64,000 bases of DNA from Tachypleus tridentatus (taxonomy: Eukaryota; Arthropoda; Merostomata; Xiphosura; Limulidae). Below the pieces are notes generated by a model, which was not told where the DNA came from, searched no databases, and worked only from the letters and a program-made list of their open reading frames with translations. The DNA is taken from contig NC_134825.1 of NCBI RefSeq assembly GCF_004210375.1, positions 69,121,558 to 69,185,557 of the forward strand, read 5' to 3'. How positions within the stretch are numbered: the stretch's first letter is position 1; the number at the start of each line of letters is the position of its first letter. Of the stretch, positions 19,291 to 33,118 are shown one piece after another. The position numbers were made by a program, and so were the translations under genes.

Positions 19291-22200
19291 TATTACTTTT
19301 CTTTCCTTTTTAGTGCTTTTTTTGGGTATTTTTTAAATGCTGCAGTTTGTTTTAATGCTGCTCTTTATCTGTTCTACCTTTAGTGAATTACGTTTTGGAC
19401 CAGAGGACTGCAACAGGTTTTTTTCATTTCATTGGTCCCTTCTTCTACTGTTCTTTGTTTTTTTGTTACTGTATGGTTTGTCTTCTTTGAGGGTTAGCCA
19501 TTTCAGGTCTTTGAGATGAGTTGTTTCTGGAGCAACCCCTTGGCTCCAGTTCTGTAGGAGTTTTGTTCTCCAACTCTTTTCTTTGATGGATCCCCTTTTC
19601 TATACCTGTTCAGTTCCTCAGGACGTCCTCAGAGGTTTTCCTATACTTTTACTCTCCCTATCACCTGTGTAAAAATCCTTGAGATAATTCATCATCTTCA
19701 ATATGAGGTTATACTTTCATCCTTTTATTATTCCCACAAAGTTGGAAAATTGTTGGCCAAACATCATCCTATCTTGTTTGATCCAGCTTTGGGTTTTCCT
19801 GTTTCTGATGGTCAGTTTCTCACTCTACAGGTACTCTTCCTTGTGATGGATGACCAGTTCAGGTTTTCAGACATTTCCTCCACATCATGATTTTGCTTCA
19901 TTTGGTGTGTCTTCTGTTGGTGAAATATTTAGTTTTCAGTTCCTCCCCTCTGTGTTGGTTCCATCCTCTCCTTTATTCATTGTCTCCTTCCAATTGCCTA
20001 TATTCACTCATCATAGTGGCTCTAATTTGAATTGTTGACTTTTCTGCATTGTTTGTTCTCATAATGACCTTATTCAAACATTATGTATTATTAAGATCAT
20101 AGAACACACTAAGTGTCCAGTGTTTGCTCAAAAGAAATATTTGCTGAAAATTCACATCAAGTGGAGAGAAGTACTAAAAGTATTTAGCCCATCTGTTGAG
20201 GCTTTAAGCATGACTATTCATTGATTTCTATGCATGTATACACATACACACACACATTATATATATTCCAGGCTATTCTACATTTGACAAAAATATGAAG
20301 GACAGCACTAGGTGTGTGTCTGCTGTCTTTAGTCATGGTAATCCGTGGTACTGTCTCTCAGTAAGACATCTAATTGCAGATGAATGTGCCTGTTAACAAT
20401 GATTCATGTATCTCTCCTGTGTTCTCCCTCATGCAAGTTCCATTTCCCTCAAATTCTTCTAGTGGAGTTGGGGAAGTCGACATAGAGTTCCTCATTAAAT
20501 GGAATACCAATATTCCAATACTGAGTGGACACATCCTTTGCTTTGAAAGTAGGATTGGGATGTTACCTGATATTGTACTTCAGGTATCTGCTGTTTTATG
20601 AAGTAAGTTGATTATAACAAGATGGATGAGTCATGGGTTCACTTTGGAACGTGGGTCTGTATGCTTCTTCTGTTCTATTTTTTGTAATATCTCATGTAGG
20701 TATTCCTCCAATATGTAATGACCTAACATATAGGTCTAGCAACTCTAAACACTTATGCCCAGCTATCTTCCTGTGAGATTATACATGCTTGAATAATCTG
20801 CCATCTCATCCACTAGTGACATATTAGCGTTCACCAAAAGATTCTTATTGACAGTCTTTTTCCCTATAACCTCAGCTGTACAAAGAACATTCTCTGCTTA
20901 AAATGGATGTGGTTTCTCACTGAGTGCTGCCTCCCATGTCGTGTGTGTCACACTCCATGATTACTTGCATGGAGAGCTAAGGTCTAATGAAGATTAAACT
21001 GTAGACTGGTGCAGTATATATTGATGCATGTAAGGGGATGGGAACTTTGTTCAAGGCTTCTGGCATTTGCAGAAACATGCATGATAGTACACATGAGGTA
21101 ATAGCTCTTTGTAGTAAAAAAACTGTTAGCTTTAGGGTCAGCAATCTTTTTTGATATCTCATTTTAAAATCACTCTTCTAAAGATTTATTCTGTTTCAAA
21201 TGAATATCAGGATTTCATGTTCTTTTTATTGAACTGAGTGAGATGTTATAGTATTCACAAAAACTTTGTTGTGATATGTTTCAAAAAGTATAGTTGAACT
21301 TGATCTTGTTGCCTTCGTTTGCTTCAGTTTTTCTATTGTTTTGGCTGTTATCACATCATGCTAGTCTAAACTGGTATTTAGGCCATCCCATGTTCGGTGC
21401 CTTAGGGGCAACAGTGCACATTTTTGATACTTTACTGGTTTAAAGTTCTAAGTCCATCTTCTGTAGCAGTGGATACTGTGAGTCTTTCTTGGAAAAAACT
21501 TGTTTCTCTGAACCTGCCAATTTTATCTTCATTCTCAAGTAATGGGTAAGATAAGATCAGTTAATCCCACTGTCCAAATCTTATTGCCTCATGCTGACTT
21601 GCTCCTTGATGATTTTCATTCTTCTTGCCTGTCCCAAAGAAATCCTGTTCCATTACTTTTGATAAGTCTTCTGTAATGGCTAGCTGTTATATACAGAATT
21701 TGAAGTCTTTATCTTTTTCAAATTTGTCCACATCTTTATTTTTTTCATGTTTCATATACCATTTTCATGATTGTGGTTTGTTTTGTTTCAGTTGCAGTCT
21801 TCATGTCTTTGTTGTCACTGTTTTTTCATGCTGTTTTATGTGTTTTTAATACATCTTTCTTTAGTATCAAGATGTCATCATCGGATGCAAGCCTGGTATT
21901 AATTTGCATGTCTTTGTTTGAACCTTGTGCATCTTGTTTACATTCTTCCTCTGAAGACATGTTGTATTTTGTTACTAACTTCAGGAATAAGATGATTTGA
22001 AATTTTTTATTTTTTTTTATACTCTTATTTTTTCTTTTAGAAAGGTTCTGTACTGAGACCTTAATATAGAGTCTTTCTACCAGAGATTTGGGCTGAGATA
22101 GTCACAGCTGTTTTTCTCATATTATGTTACCTAGCCTGACCGACCTCAATTCTTTTTTTGTTTTATGTCTTTTTCTTTTTGTTGTTTTTTTAACTCACCA

Positions 22201-25200
22201 ATAAGGCTGTCTGTTTCTGGTGTGAAAAAATGTAATATTTCCAAGGAGATCAACATTAGTTTTTATATTTTGCAATGGCTCATGTTTCACAGGTCTTGCT
22301 TTATTCATTCCATTGAATTTGTTTGTGCACCTTATATGTCTTGTTTATCAAGGTGTTTCTGACCACCTGAATTGGATTTCAGGTTATATAACATATTTAA
22401 CATTTGGCTATCTGTGTTAGGTCTCATGGACTCTGTATCCTGTTCTTGACATCATTTAGTATTTTTATTGTTCTTCAGACCCAATGGAATCTCTCTTGGG
22501 AGTTTTGTATTTCCTACCTAGTATTTTTTTATTAACTTTTTACAGGGTTTCTGAAATTCTGAATAATTTTAACTACATATATAGCACAGAACAAGAAAGG
22601 TAGAATAATTAAGTACAGCCTCTTTTTATGCATTGAGAACGTTTATTTATATTCATTCATCCAGTCAAAAGTCTTATTTTCTATAGTGTATGTTTTTTTT
22701 GCAGGCAACCCCCAGGTATTTCTGTATCACTTTAAAATCACCCAGTTTACAAATCAAGAGGTGTGTACAGTTTTGAAATTATTTAATTATATATATAATG
22801 AGGTAACAAGATTGAAGTATGTCCTTTTATAATACATGTCTGAGTTGTTCCACAAAGAATATACAACTGCATTATTGATATATATTCCTCCAACCTATTT
22901 TATGTCACTACCATTGTTGGCTTCACAGGTTCAACATAACATTACTCCTAACAAAATCACTCCTTTGATTAAATTAAAGGATTTTATGGGTTCTAAGAAG
23001 AATGTGTTTTCTTTAGAACCTGTCTTTTTATATGCACTAATTTTTTTTCCTCAAATATGCAAATTATTTTCTTGTTCTGAATTGTACTTCAGCTTCATTT
23101 GGTTATATATTTCTTGTAGTCTAATTTATTATATTCCTGTGTTGTAACTTTTGGTTTTATACTTTTCAGTTTCTTTTCATATTTATTTGTTCCTATCTAC
23201 TTTAACATTGTGAGTATTCTAAATCTAAAAACTTCAAATGTTGGGTCTATTTAATTCAAATTTTACATCTTTATAATTCAAACAACTTTCAAGTAGATAC
23301 TTCTCTCAAAATTCTTCTGTTGAACCTCCCCACAAATGAATTGTCATCATAACTACAATTTAAATGCAGAGCTTATACAAGATTGTACAATATGTCTTGT
23401 GGAAGATGGAAGAATGATGAATTATGGGAAAGTGATGCACAAAGTGTGTTAAGTACTTTCAGAAATTTTTAGTCATAATTATTGACAGCATGAGATCAAC
23501 CTCAACAGGAAAAGGTTTTCAGTATCTCAGAGGTAAGTGCATGTTTGATATTAAATCTAAAAAGGAAAGATTTTCGTTATCATAACCCGTCTCTACAAGT
23601 AGATCAAAGTGAGCTTTGCAACCATTTTAATCATTTAAGTAAACTATGTGATTCTCAATATATACAAATAAACTGAACTTCAGAAAGTAGTTAATAAATC
23701 TAATTTGAATATGAGTTTTAATATTTTAATTTCAAAAGGAATTCTTTAAATAAATCCTCATTCTCTCCTTCTGTGTCATTGTAATACTTGTTTGCTCAGA
23801 GATGTCCATCCTCTCTTTTAGTTTTTTATTCTACCTCTCTGATGTCCTGAGTTTTAATGTGCAAGTTATTCATTATGGTATATGGATATTACTAAGACAG
23901 TCTAATTTTTATAGCCTTCAATCTTTGGTTATGAAGATATATAAACTAGAAAGCTGGATGGGACAAAGTTATCATCCCCACTTGTCACATCTTCTCTTTT
24001 CCACAATTGCCATTAATTCTCGGATGTTTGCTATTACATCATTTGTAACCAACAGAAAACAAATTATGAAATGACTTAAAATGATACCTTGTTCTTAATG
24101 GAAATATTTAGATGTTTCACTTAAATATTGAAAATAGCTGTTGCCAAGTCCTGATTGAGTAGTGAAGGGAATTTTAAGGAATTTATGTTTTAGTTACAAA
24201 GCCAGTTAAAGTATAATAGTTATAGGAATTTTTTCTTTATGATTATTATTTGTGTATTTAAGTGCCTGAAATAATTATTGTTTGATATACTATTACCTCC
24301 ATCACAAATAAAGTAGGTTTTGTTTCATTGGTAAGCTAACAGCAAAAACACAGGAGACTAAATGAGAGTACTTGTTTTCATGTATATTAGTTTTGGGTTG
24401 TTATAAAAGTAATAGAATGTAAAAATTAAAAACTTGGATAATGTAATGAAAATATCTACAAGGTACAAATATGTGTGTAGGTTATGCATTATATCATTTG
24501 ATATTTTAGCTATGTATTAGCCAAGTTTTTTATTATTAGATAGACAAACTGCAAAGGGCAATAAAACAAAAAATCAAGTATGGACAACATAGACTGTCAT
24601 TACCCTTAAGTTATTTCTGTTAAATTATTGCAGCTTTTTTTTACAATCTCCAATCACTCTCAGAAAACAAAATGTAACTTAGATTTATTTTGGATTTTTT
24701 TTAGTGGCTGTAAATCAGCCAAATCAACATTATGTATCAAATTAGGATAGAGAGAGTAATAAATGAAATATAAATTATTACCAAAACATTTGATATTTGT
24801 ATAGAAGAGTTTTTAGGAATTAAGCAAATGAAATTTGAAAACTGTAAGATGAAAATGTATTTTTCATCTGAAAATAAAACCCACTTTGCTTTTGTACTAG
24901 TCATCACTTTGACTCTGTATGCTTCTGGTTAGATTTTAAAAAGCAAGCTTAAGTAAATATTCTGTTTGTGTGTGTGTGTACAAAGCATGCAGTGCTTTCT
25001 AAAAGCTTGCCAAATTTCATAAAGATACACATATCACATTAAAAGTTATAGTATGGATACTTTCATGTTGGTTATATGGTTAGTCAGAATTACCAAACCC
25101 ATATCAAGAGAGTTAGTTAAATTGTAATGTCCTACCACAAATATTTATGTATTATGAATCAGTTTTCATAAAGAAAATCCTTACTCCTCTTTAGTTAAGT

Positions 25201-25438
25201 TACAGCAACAAATGTTGCATTATAATAACTCGAGTTTTGCGAAAATTAATTTTTTCCACAGCTACATTCAAATGAATATTCTGATAAATGATTTTTATAA
25301 CTAATGTGCAATTCAAATACACTCATCTTTCATAATTTTGATATAACTTTTTCCCACCAGCCATAATGCAAAATGGCTGGTGCCTTGATCTTATTATTAT
25401 TACATTTCTCTTTCAATTTATCAAAACTTTTACAACAG
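19291..25438. other. Probable intron, AT-rich, with unclassified repeats
   Basis: No exon was recognised. Pyrimidine-rich stretches at 19330-20050 and 21600-22380 give hydrophobic open frames of 60-77 codons that look like chance. Part of 23750-24010 loosely resembles 18120-18380 (ATTACTAAG..., TTTATAGCCTT(T/C)AATCTT, CTTCTCTTTTCCACAA), suggesting a second copy of an unclassified repeat. A short CA run occurs near 20240-20256. Confidence 0.4.
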
Positions 25439-25578
25439 TTACTTAGTGAATCTGTTGGAGGGTAATATCCCTTCTGACTTACCACCTGCAGAGAGTGAAG
25501 TTATAATTATGCTTCTTAAAGATCTTGCACAAGTGGTAAAATATCCTCTTTTACAGGAAGAAAAAGAATTCCTGAGGA
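25439..25578 (+). CDS. SNAPC2-like gene, conserved C-terminal exon
   Basis: A 140-bp exon lies between AACTTTTACAACAG and GGA|GTAAGTTATG. Its acceptor phase matches the donor phase of the exon at 14447-14545 (two bases carried over). It encodes YLVNLLEGNIPSDLPPAESE and then VIIMLLKDLAQVVKYPLLQE. In vertebrate SNAPC2 a YLSSVS...ELSAAESAVVLDLL block occupies the same position. The AES motif followed by an amphipathic leucine-rich helix and a PLL-containing end is the main similarity. This family evolves fast, so the match is suggestive, not decisive. Known homologues have more sequence between the SANT part and this block, so an exon in between may have been missed despite the phase match. Confidence 0.55.
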
Positions 25579-28083
25579 GTAAGTTATGTAGTAAATTAGA
25601 AAATATAAATGTTGTATAACGAGTTAATGATTTTTGGTTTTTTAAATCCTGATTTGCAAAAAATGAAAATGCCTTGTTAAAAGAAATTCTTTTAATCTTG
25701 TGCTCGTGGAGTTGGGCAGTTAGATTAAACTGTTAATGTGTAATTTTATGCACGTAATAATTGCAAATATATATTTTTTGCATCTTCACAAAATTATGTA
25801 ATTTATTAGTAAACATTACAAATATGGTGTACACAGAAAATCCAAAGTTAGTTATAGAATATTTTTCTAAAAATTTGTCTGTGATGCTACCAATTCAGAG
25901 TGATTCAGGCATTGACTAGTCTTGTGTGCAAGCTGAATTTCATGTTAACTCTTTTGAAATGGGTCATGGGTCAAAGGCCATGTCATTGTTTTTGTTGACC
26001 AACATTCAAAATTTTATTGAACTACTATTTTATGAATTTGTCCTTAAGTTTAGTATCAAACTGTACATTATAATTCAGATTTTCATATTAAATATTATTT
26101 AATTTCTTAATTAAAAAATTAAACATTAAACATCAATTTTTGTGTTTTATGTGGTATGTTGAATACAGCACTGGTTCAAGTTAGATGTTTGTGATACCAA
26201 AATACAAAGTCTGTAGTCTTGTATGAATTAGGAACTCAAATTACCAATATTGAAAAGCTAGAATATAAAATAAACACCTTTTATCTTTTCTCTTTGCTGA
26301 GACAACACAATATCTAGTGAATCAAACACGGTGGCCCCCACTCACCTCTTTCCATATTTGGAAATAGTCCCTTATATACGCTTACTTTTATATGTGAATT
26401 GAATAACCAATTAAACACTAAAAATATCTTAGTGATTTTCTCAACAATTTTCAAATGTAATGGCATCCTCTCTTTTTCTCTAAATGAAATGTGACTATTT
26501 TACCAAATACTAATCTACTAAAATGCAGCCAAGACAGGTTACTCTGGCCACCAAATGTCTACTTTAAACTACTTTTCCCATGTTATTCCAAACAATGTAT
26601 TCATATTCATATATAAATATTATAAATAAGGGGATAGACAGAAAAAAGTGACTTCCTTTGTATGTATTCATATACATACACAAGTATTATATATAAGGGG
26701 ATGGACAGAAAAAAGTGACTCCCTTTGAAAATGTTAATTTGTTGTATTTTTTTAGATAACAGAAAAATATGTAAAACAATAAATTTTTAGAACTCACTAG
26801 ACAAGATCTACTTAAGTATGATCTCGTTTCTTTCTATTTTTGTAAGTGGTCCCTTCTGTACACTTCAATATATATGAGGTGAATAACCAATCAAAAGCTC
26901 AGAATGTCCCCCTAGTCACTTTCTTGGCTATTTCAAAGTGCTTGGAAGTCATCTTGTTCTTTTGAACCAATGGTTTAAGCAGATAGATTGTGTCTTCACA
27001 TATTTTTGTAAACAAAATACAGCTTGCTTACTAAGCTAGATAAATTGGAGTCAAATTTTATGGCATCAGTATAGTTATGATTTTTGAGTTATTTCAAATG
27101 CATATAAAAAACCTAAAAAACTAGTTTCACATCCTCTGTGCAAAATTTAAAAGGCTTAGCAACCTATGGCAAGCATATATTTTTAATGTAGAAAAATATT
27201 AACTATGCTTAGTGTTGTATAATCTCTGGAACCTTCTAAATGAATATGAAAAGTTTTTTTTTGTAATACTTTATAACTTACCTTTTTCTCTAGCTGTAGT
27301 TGAATGAGTAACAAAGGGTAAAGTGAAAAGTTGAAAAATACAAAATAAAGCTGAATTACCCATTTTTCCTTTCAAGAATGACTGCATATTATAAGAGGCA
27401 ATTACACTATTTACTCTTACAAAATAATTGATTCATTTTAAATTCCTGGTCATTTAAAATTGTTGCATTACCAATGCACTTAGAATAAAGCAAAAGCAGT
27501 TTATAACCACAAGACAGAGTTGTGTTAACAAAAGATAGGGTTACCATTACCTATAGTCAAATAATAGTCATACTTAACTCATCGTATGCTTGTGTTGTCA
27601 TAAGCATTTCTTTTTTCATTTATGTTTTCATTTCTAACCTAACAACTTTCTGATTTTTAAATTTTATTTACTTTTATTATAATAACAAATAAAATGAACA
27701 TGAATAAACAAGATATACTGTAATTACACATGGATCGGGTATTCTTTTGGTCTAAAGTCTTGACAAAAGTTAACTGTATGCTTTGTTAGGTTTGCTGGTG
27801 GTGCTGTACATAATTCAGAACATAAAATATTAACATGCATAAAAAATACCATATTCTACAACCTTCATAATTTAACCAACTTTCTACTAATCTGTCTATT
27901 AAAGTAATTGCATTTATTTGTTAAGGTGGTATTAGACAGTGAAAAAGTTGACCAAATAATTAACACTGTCATCAAAAAGAGCTAGCTAGCCTGATAGGGA
28001 ACTCAGTAAGTTAAAACCAAATTTTCTGTTTGTTGGTTATAAATAATTCAAATAGCAAATGTCATACAGAGAAATATTGACAT
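25579..28083. other. AT-rich, with a diverged internal duplication
   Basis: Two internal repeats stand out. An AAGGGGATRGACAGAAAAAA-type unit followed by GTGACTYCCTTTG occurs at about 26628-26660 and 26695-26727. A longer diverged pair carrying GAATAACCAATYAAA-type phrases lies at about 26360-26480 and 26845-26965. No exon was recognised. Confidence 0.4.
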
Positions 28084-28140
28084 AGGGACGGCTAGCACAG
28101 ATAGCCCTCGAGTAGCTTTGTGCGAAATTCCAAAACCAAA
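28084..28140 (+). repeat. SINE family A, 3' end only
   Basis: Only the last 57 bases remain (AGGGACGGCTAGCACAG to GCGAAATTCCAAAACCAAA). The sequence is close to the young consensus, so a recent 5'-truncated insertion is likely. Confidence 0.8.
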
Positions 28141-29851
28141 CCTATTATTTGTTACAATATTTTCTACATTGACGAATATTGGGTAAGTCAAGAGTTGTAT
28201 TTAAAAAAATAAGTTTGATTACTTCACGTGAAAAGTAGTTGATTGTGAAAAAACATGGAATTAAAGCAACAAATATTATTATATTGTCTCTTTATTTGAA
28301 TTGAATCTGTGATTCTGTACTAATATCCTTAAATTTGTTGTGGAATAAATAATTATTGAGGCATACCTTTTGTGTTAATTTGTATAATTAGCAATTACTC
28401 ACTTATTGTATGCTTACACTAATGTAATTGCAGTTGTTGGTCCTAAGGATGTTTGTAAAGATGTTTATCCATATTGTCGGTGCGTATACGAAAATAATAA
28501 GTTAATCAACTTGTTACGAACATATTATAAATCTGACATCCTTGAACCTGCTCCATTTTGTCAGTTATCCTGAGTATCCGAAAAGCTACAATCACCATAG
28601 TTGCCCAGTAGGAGATACGAGTTTTCAATACTTAATAAACCTTATAATAATATTGTGTGGAGTATTTTCAATATTCATATCTCTTAGAACGTTTCTTCTA
28701 TTACTTCAGGAATTAAAGGTGAGATTTTATTTCAAACCGCCTGATGTAGGATATTTACTGACAATTCTTTAGCCCATTATAAAAAAAAACTTTGATTTAA
28801 ACACGATTACATGATTTTTTATTGGTGTTTACCGCATAAATTAAATGTCAGGGTTACCTGTTTAAGGTTTATTTTTTTGTAGTGATTATGTTAATTTATG
28901 TTTGTCAAGCATTTTTTGTCTAGAAGTATACAGTAATGCAAATGAAATATATGGGTGTGTTGGACAAAGTATGTAACTTGTTGGTGGCGGTAAATTTGGC
29001 AATAAATGAACTGTACACACTTCGCTTATTTTAAAATAGTGTATGTTTAAAACAAGTTATACGCACAAAAAGAATTTACACTACATGTATGTACATCATA
29101 GTTGCATTTCAAATAGTATACAATAGAGTTTCTTTTTGTTGTCAATAAACTGCTTTAGAATCTAGTTGAAAAACTAAACTATCTTTATTTTTAATTTGAT
29201 CAATAACAGTGTATAACTCTCTTATTTCTTTCGCCTTTGTTGTTTCTTTTATCATAACAGTATCCTCACTTTTGATACACGTCTGCTGTTTTTGTGGAAG
29301 GCAGGTTCAGTGGTCTGAGAAAACGCTTTAACAAGACAAGTTATTCTCTCAAAATGTCAGAAAATTGCTAATCTCCCTTTAACATGTTAACCGTTAGGCT
29401 ATTCGTTCCTACGACGTTTAACTTTACGTTACCTAACCTTTGTTTGACCAAAACTATCTTTCAGTTAATTAAGTTCGATTTTCGCTCTCTTCCAGCCAGT
29501 TCGCCCAGTAGTTGCATTTTAATACATTTTATTGAGGCGTTAACATCTAGATCAGCGACTTACAAACACAACTTCCAACGATCGTCTGCTTTTAACTCTT
29601 ATTATAAAAAAAATATAATTAAATATAATCTCACAAAATAAATCAGTCAATACTGCTTACACTATCTTTTATATCTAAAAATGTTGCAACAAACCAACAG
29701 CACAGAACAATACAGGAATTATTATTTTATAATAAAAAAGAATAAAGACACGAAAGATCGATTTTTTGTCTAAATAGGAGATTTAACATCATTCATATCT
29801 TTAAGGTGTAATTTAGAACGTTCTATATAGCAGTCAAGAGACACTATAATC
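28141..29851. other. Non-coding; possible terminal exon of the SNAPC2-like gene
   Basis: After an acceptor at 28432-28433 (AATTGCAG), a frame open from 28434 to a TGA at 28571-28573 has the phase needed to continue from the exon ending at 25578. It encodes IVGPKDVCKDVYPYCRCVYE and onward. I see no family similarity in it, so I list it as a possibility only. The remainder is AT-rich without features. Confidence 0.25.
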
Positions 29852-30113
29852 AGGCCCAGCATGGCCAAATGATTACTGCGCTCGTCTCGTAAAATGATGA
29901 CAGTAGCGGGTTTGAATCCCCGTCACACCAAACATTGTTTTCCTTTCAGCCACAGGTGCGTTATAATGTGACGGTCAATTCCATTATTCTTTGGTAAAGG
30001 AGTGGGACGTGAGTGGTGATGACTAGTTTCCTTCCCTCTGGTCTTGCACTGCTAAATTAAGGACGGATAGCGCAGATGACCCTTGTGTAACTTTTGGCGA
30101 AACTCAAAAACAA
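29852..30113 (+). repeat. SINE family A, full length, moderately diverged
   Basis: GGCCCAGCATGGCCAAATG head, GGGTTTGAATCCCCGTCACA B box, complete body and a CGAAACTCAAAAACAAA tail. The anticodon-arm region is altered (CTCGTCTCGTAAAATG). Confidence 0.8.
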
Positions 30114-30239
30114 ATATTATAATTAATTTTTGTTGGCAAACGCTTATTTATATTTGTGTGGTATATTAATTGTTCTTCTATAGTACTTAATATTATTTAA
30201 TTTCGGTAGTGCATAAAAAAAAATATTAATAATATTAAA

Positions 30240-33080
30240 TTACATGAGGGGATTCTGTGTGAAACCACCAAACCATGGCAGAGCCCACAGTCATCTGATT
30301 TCGAACCATCCATATAAATGGGAATGAAAGGATGGTTCGAAAGATGTTCGGCAAATATTAGAAGGTACTTCCAATTGTGAGTATCTGCCTTCTTCAGATA
30401 GGCTGACCAGTGAATACAGCAGTTTTGTCCAAGGACAGACTTAGTTTAGTGAACTGCACCTGGATACGAAGGCCAAAAGGAACAATGGCAAACCATCTAT
30501 TCTGAAAAAGCATGGGATGCTGTGGTAGAGATCGAAGTTTCGAAGCATACAGTAAAGACTGTTGCAAACATTAGAGATGTAGAGGAGTTTCATGAGACTC
30601 AGTGTACAAACCCTGGACTGGAGAAGTGCGATAGGCCGTTGTGAAGAGCTGAAGCCCCTGATGGTGAACTTCAAGGAGGAAGTGCTGGCAGAGCTCTAGG
30701 CCACAGTGACTCGTAGTCCAGTTTTGATGAATGAAGACACAATAGATTTCTAGCATAAAACATCAACTTGCTCCAAAGGAGGTGGAAGAGAGGAGAAGGA
30801 GGATACTCAGTGCCTTTGTACACTTGACACATATCTTTTTTATGCGTGGAGTAAAGGTCAGCTTACAGTCAGTGATAAGCCCCAGGAACCTTGCTTCAGG
30901 GACCACAAGAAGTGCAACTTTTCCAAGACAGAGTTCAGGATGGGAGTGAATACCATATTGGTAGCAGGAATGCATACAAACGCTTTTAGAGCGAGAAAAG
31001 GTAAAACTCTTTGCTGTGGTCCACTTCAATAAGTGACTGAGGGCAATCTGTAGCTACCATTCAATGAACCTCATAATCAAAGACTGTCACGAGAAGTAGA
31101 AGTCACTGAGATAAAGACAACTTGCAACTGTAGGGAGGAATTGTCTGCTGATGGCATTAATCTTTATAATGAAATGTGCAGCATTCAAGACACATCCCTA
31201 AGGGACTCCAAGTTCCTGTGGGAAAGAATGGGAAATTGTTGAACCCATACGGACTTTGAATCACCAGTCCATTATAAAATGTTTAATAATGGCCACGCAA
31301 ACCATTTGATTTGAAGTCTCGCAAAATGGCAAACCTCCATGTAGTGTCAAAAGTTTTATCTACGTAAAAAAATACAGAAACAATATGTTGTTGCTTGAGA
31401 ATGATTTCCCGATTAACGTTTCAAGTCAAATCATGTGGTCCACGATGGAGCACTGTCATTGGAGTCCAAACTGTATGGGCAAGAGGATATTATTTAATTA
31501 AAGGAACCAAAAATGAGCAATAAAAATCCTCTGTAATATCTTACAGAGACCGCTCGTCAAAGCATTTGAATGGTTGTTTCAAAGAATCTTGGAATCCTTC
31601 CCAGGCTTGGGAAAGTGAGAGGCAGTAGCATTTTGCCAAGCATCAGGAAAAAACATTCTCCTGTCAGACTCAGTTAAAAACAACCAGAAGAATAGCAAGA
31701 GAGGCAGGAGAGAGATGACATAGCATTTTATAGTGAATATCATTAGGTCCAACTTGTGTACTACAAGATCAATGAAGAGCAATCGTAAGTTTTACCAGCA
31801 TAAAGGGCGATTATGGTCATAGAGACGATCAGCTCAAACGAAAAGAGGTGATTGCTCTGCTAGTATATTGATGAGTAAGAAGTTGAGGGATGAGGCAGAA
31901 GTGCTAGATGCACGAGAAGACTTTCATCTAGGGTATCTGCAATTTTCTGGCCATCAGAGAGCAAGATTCAAAGGGGCATAAGCATACTATCCACTGATCT
32001 TTCAGATCTGAAACAACAAGGAGTTCAAGAACATTGATATGAAGAGGCCAATAATTTTTGCAACACAGTCCTGAAGAGAATACATCAATGAAGACATGCA
32101 AATTTGGCCGTGTAGGAGGAAGTGGGATGTTCTCCGAGACATGAACTTTGCCCAACCGCAATAAGGCTTGTCCATAACTTTAGAAGGGGGATGGGAGAAT
32201 CTAACATCTTGAGCATGGTTTCATTTCTCGTGAAGAACCCATTGAAGGGACCACATATGAGCCCCATACAAGGTGTGTCAGAGGAGTTAATGAAGACATC
32301 ATCCCCTAAAGCAATTTGATTAAGCAGCATCGAGAAACAGCTGATGAGTATGATTAGCCAACTCCTGTTTGGAATGAGTGAAAAAAACACCAGTTGCTCA
32401 GAAACAAGTGAAAACACAATTCCAAAGAATAAGGTACAGAGAGAGGGCTTCTAACATGTAATGGTGCTAGAGCCATCCCCAAGGGTAGAGCATGAAACTG
32501 TATGTTACCCGACGATAGAAAACTAAAGATATAGATGATAATACTCTGATACAGGATTGTAAAAAATATGCATTGGAGATGCCCAGCTTTGTCATCCAAA
32601 GCTGAAGAGAGAGATCTCACTAAAATGTAAGTTCGGATTCCATAATGAAGCATGAACATGTTTATTGTCACTGGACAAGTTCATGACACTCTTTGCTTGG
32701 TCATTTTGGGGGCCACAAACTAGCGGGAGGAAACACCTAAAAAACATGGCGAGAAAGATTCGATAACCTCTGGTGTAAAAAAGGTCATTGTGCCACCTCT
32801 GAAAGATGCTGGCACAGAATGGGATCCTGAGGAGGATAAAGGAAACAGGTACAATGAATAAGGGATGAGGAGTAAGAAATGGATAATGAAACCTTCTGAT
32901 AATACCTTGACAAACTTCTACTAGACCTAAACGCATCAGGTAGGCATAAGAACTGTTTTTGATGAACCATGTGACTTCAGGAAAACCATGAGTAGTGGCA
33001 CCAGGGGAAGAAGGAACAGGTCAAGGCTAGAAAGGGGATGGTTGGAAGACAGGAATCGGTGCCATGCTCGGCTCTGACTC
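30240..33080 (-). pseudogene. jockey-like LINE, decayed (EN/RT/RNase H region)
   Basis: On the minus strand, in broken frames, typical jockey-clade pieces appear in order. ORF1 or endonuclease-like sequence spans 31930-32940. RT start is marked by MFFPDAWQNATASHFPKPGK near 31610-31650. The fingers/palm region is eroded. The RT end is AKSFTFSRSKSVCMH, then LGKVALLVVPEARFLGLITD, then LTFTPRIKKICVKCTKALSI (30763-31029). The connection contains HHQGLQLF.TAYRTSPVQGLY (30640-30670), and the RNase H start (GLRIQVQF...SLSLD) lies at 30400-30470. The element stops near 30240 inside the RNase H region, so its 3' end is missing. Stops and frameshifts are frequent. The other open frames in this block are fragments or shadows of it. 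Confidence 0.85.
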
Positions 33081-33118
33081 AGACTAATGCGTCATTAGGT
33101 GAAAAACGGTGGATTACA

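Noticed and set aside
28434-28573. Further exon of the SNAPC2-like gene
   Set aside because: Acceptor and phase fit, but no similarity to the family was seen, so it is mentioned only as a possibility and not called as coding.
32122-32319. Plus-strand ORFs inside 31-34 kb (also 33038-33343 and 33577-33759)
   Set aside because: They are antisense to the decayed jockey-like LINE or lie within the foldback element.
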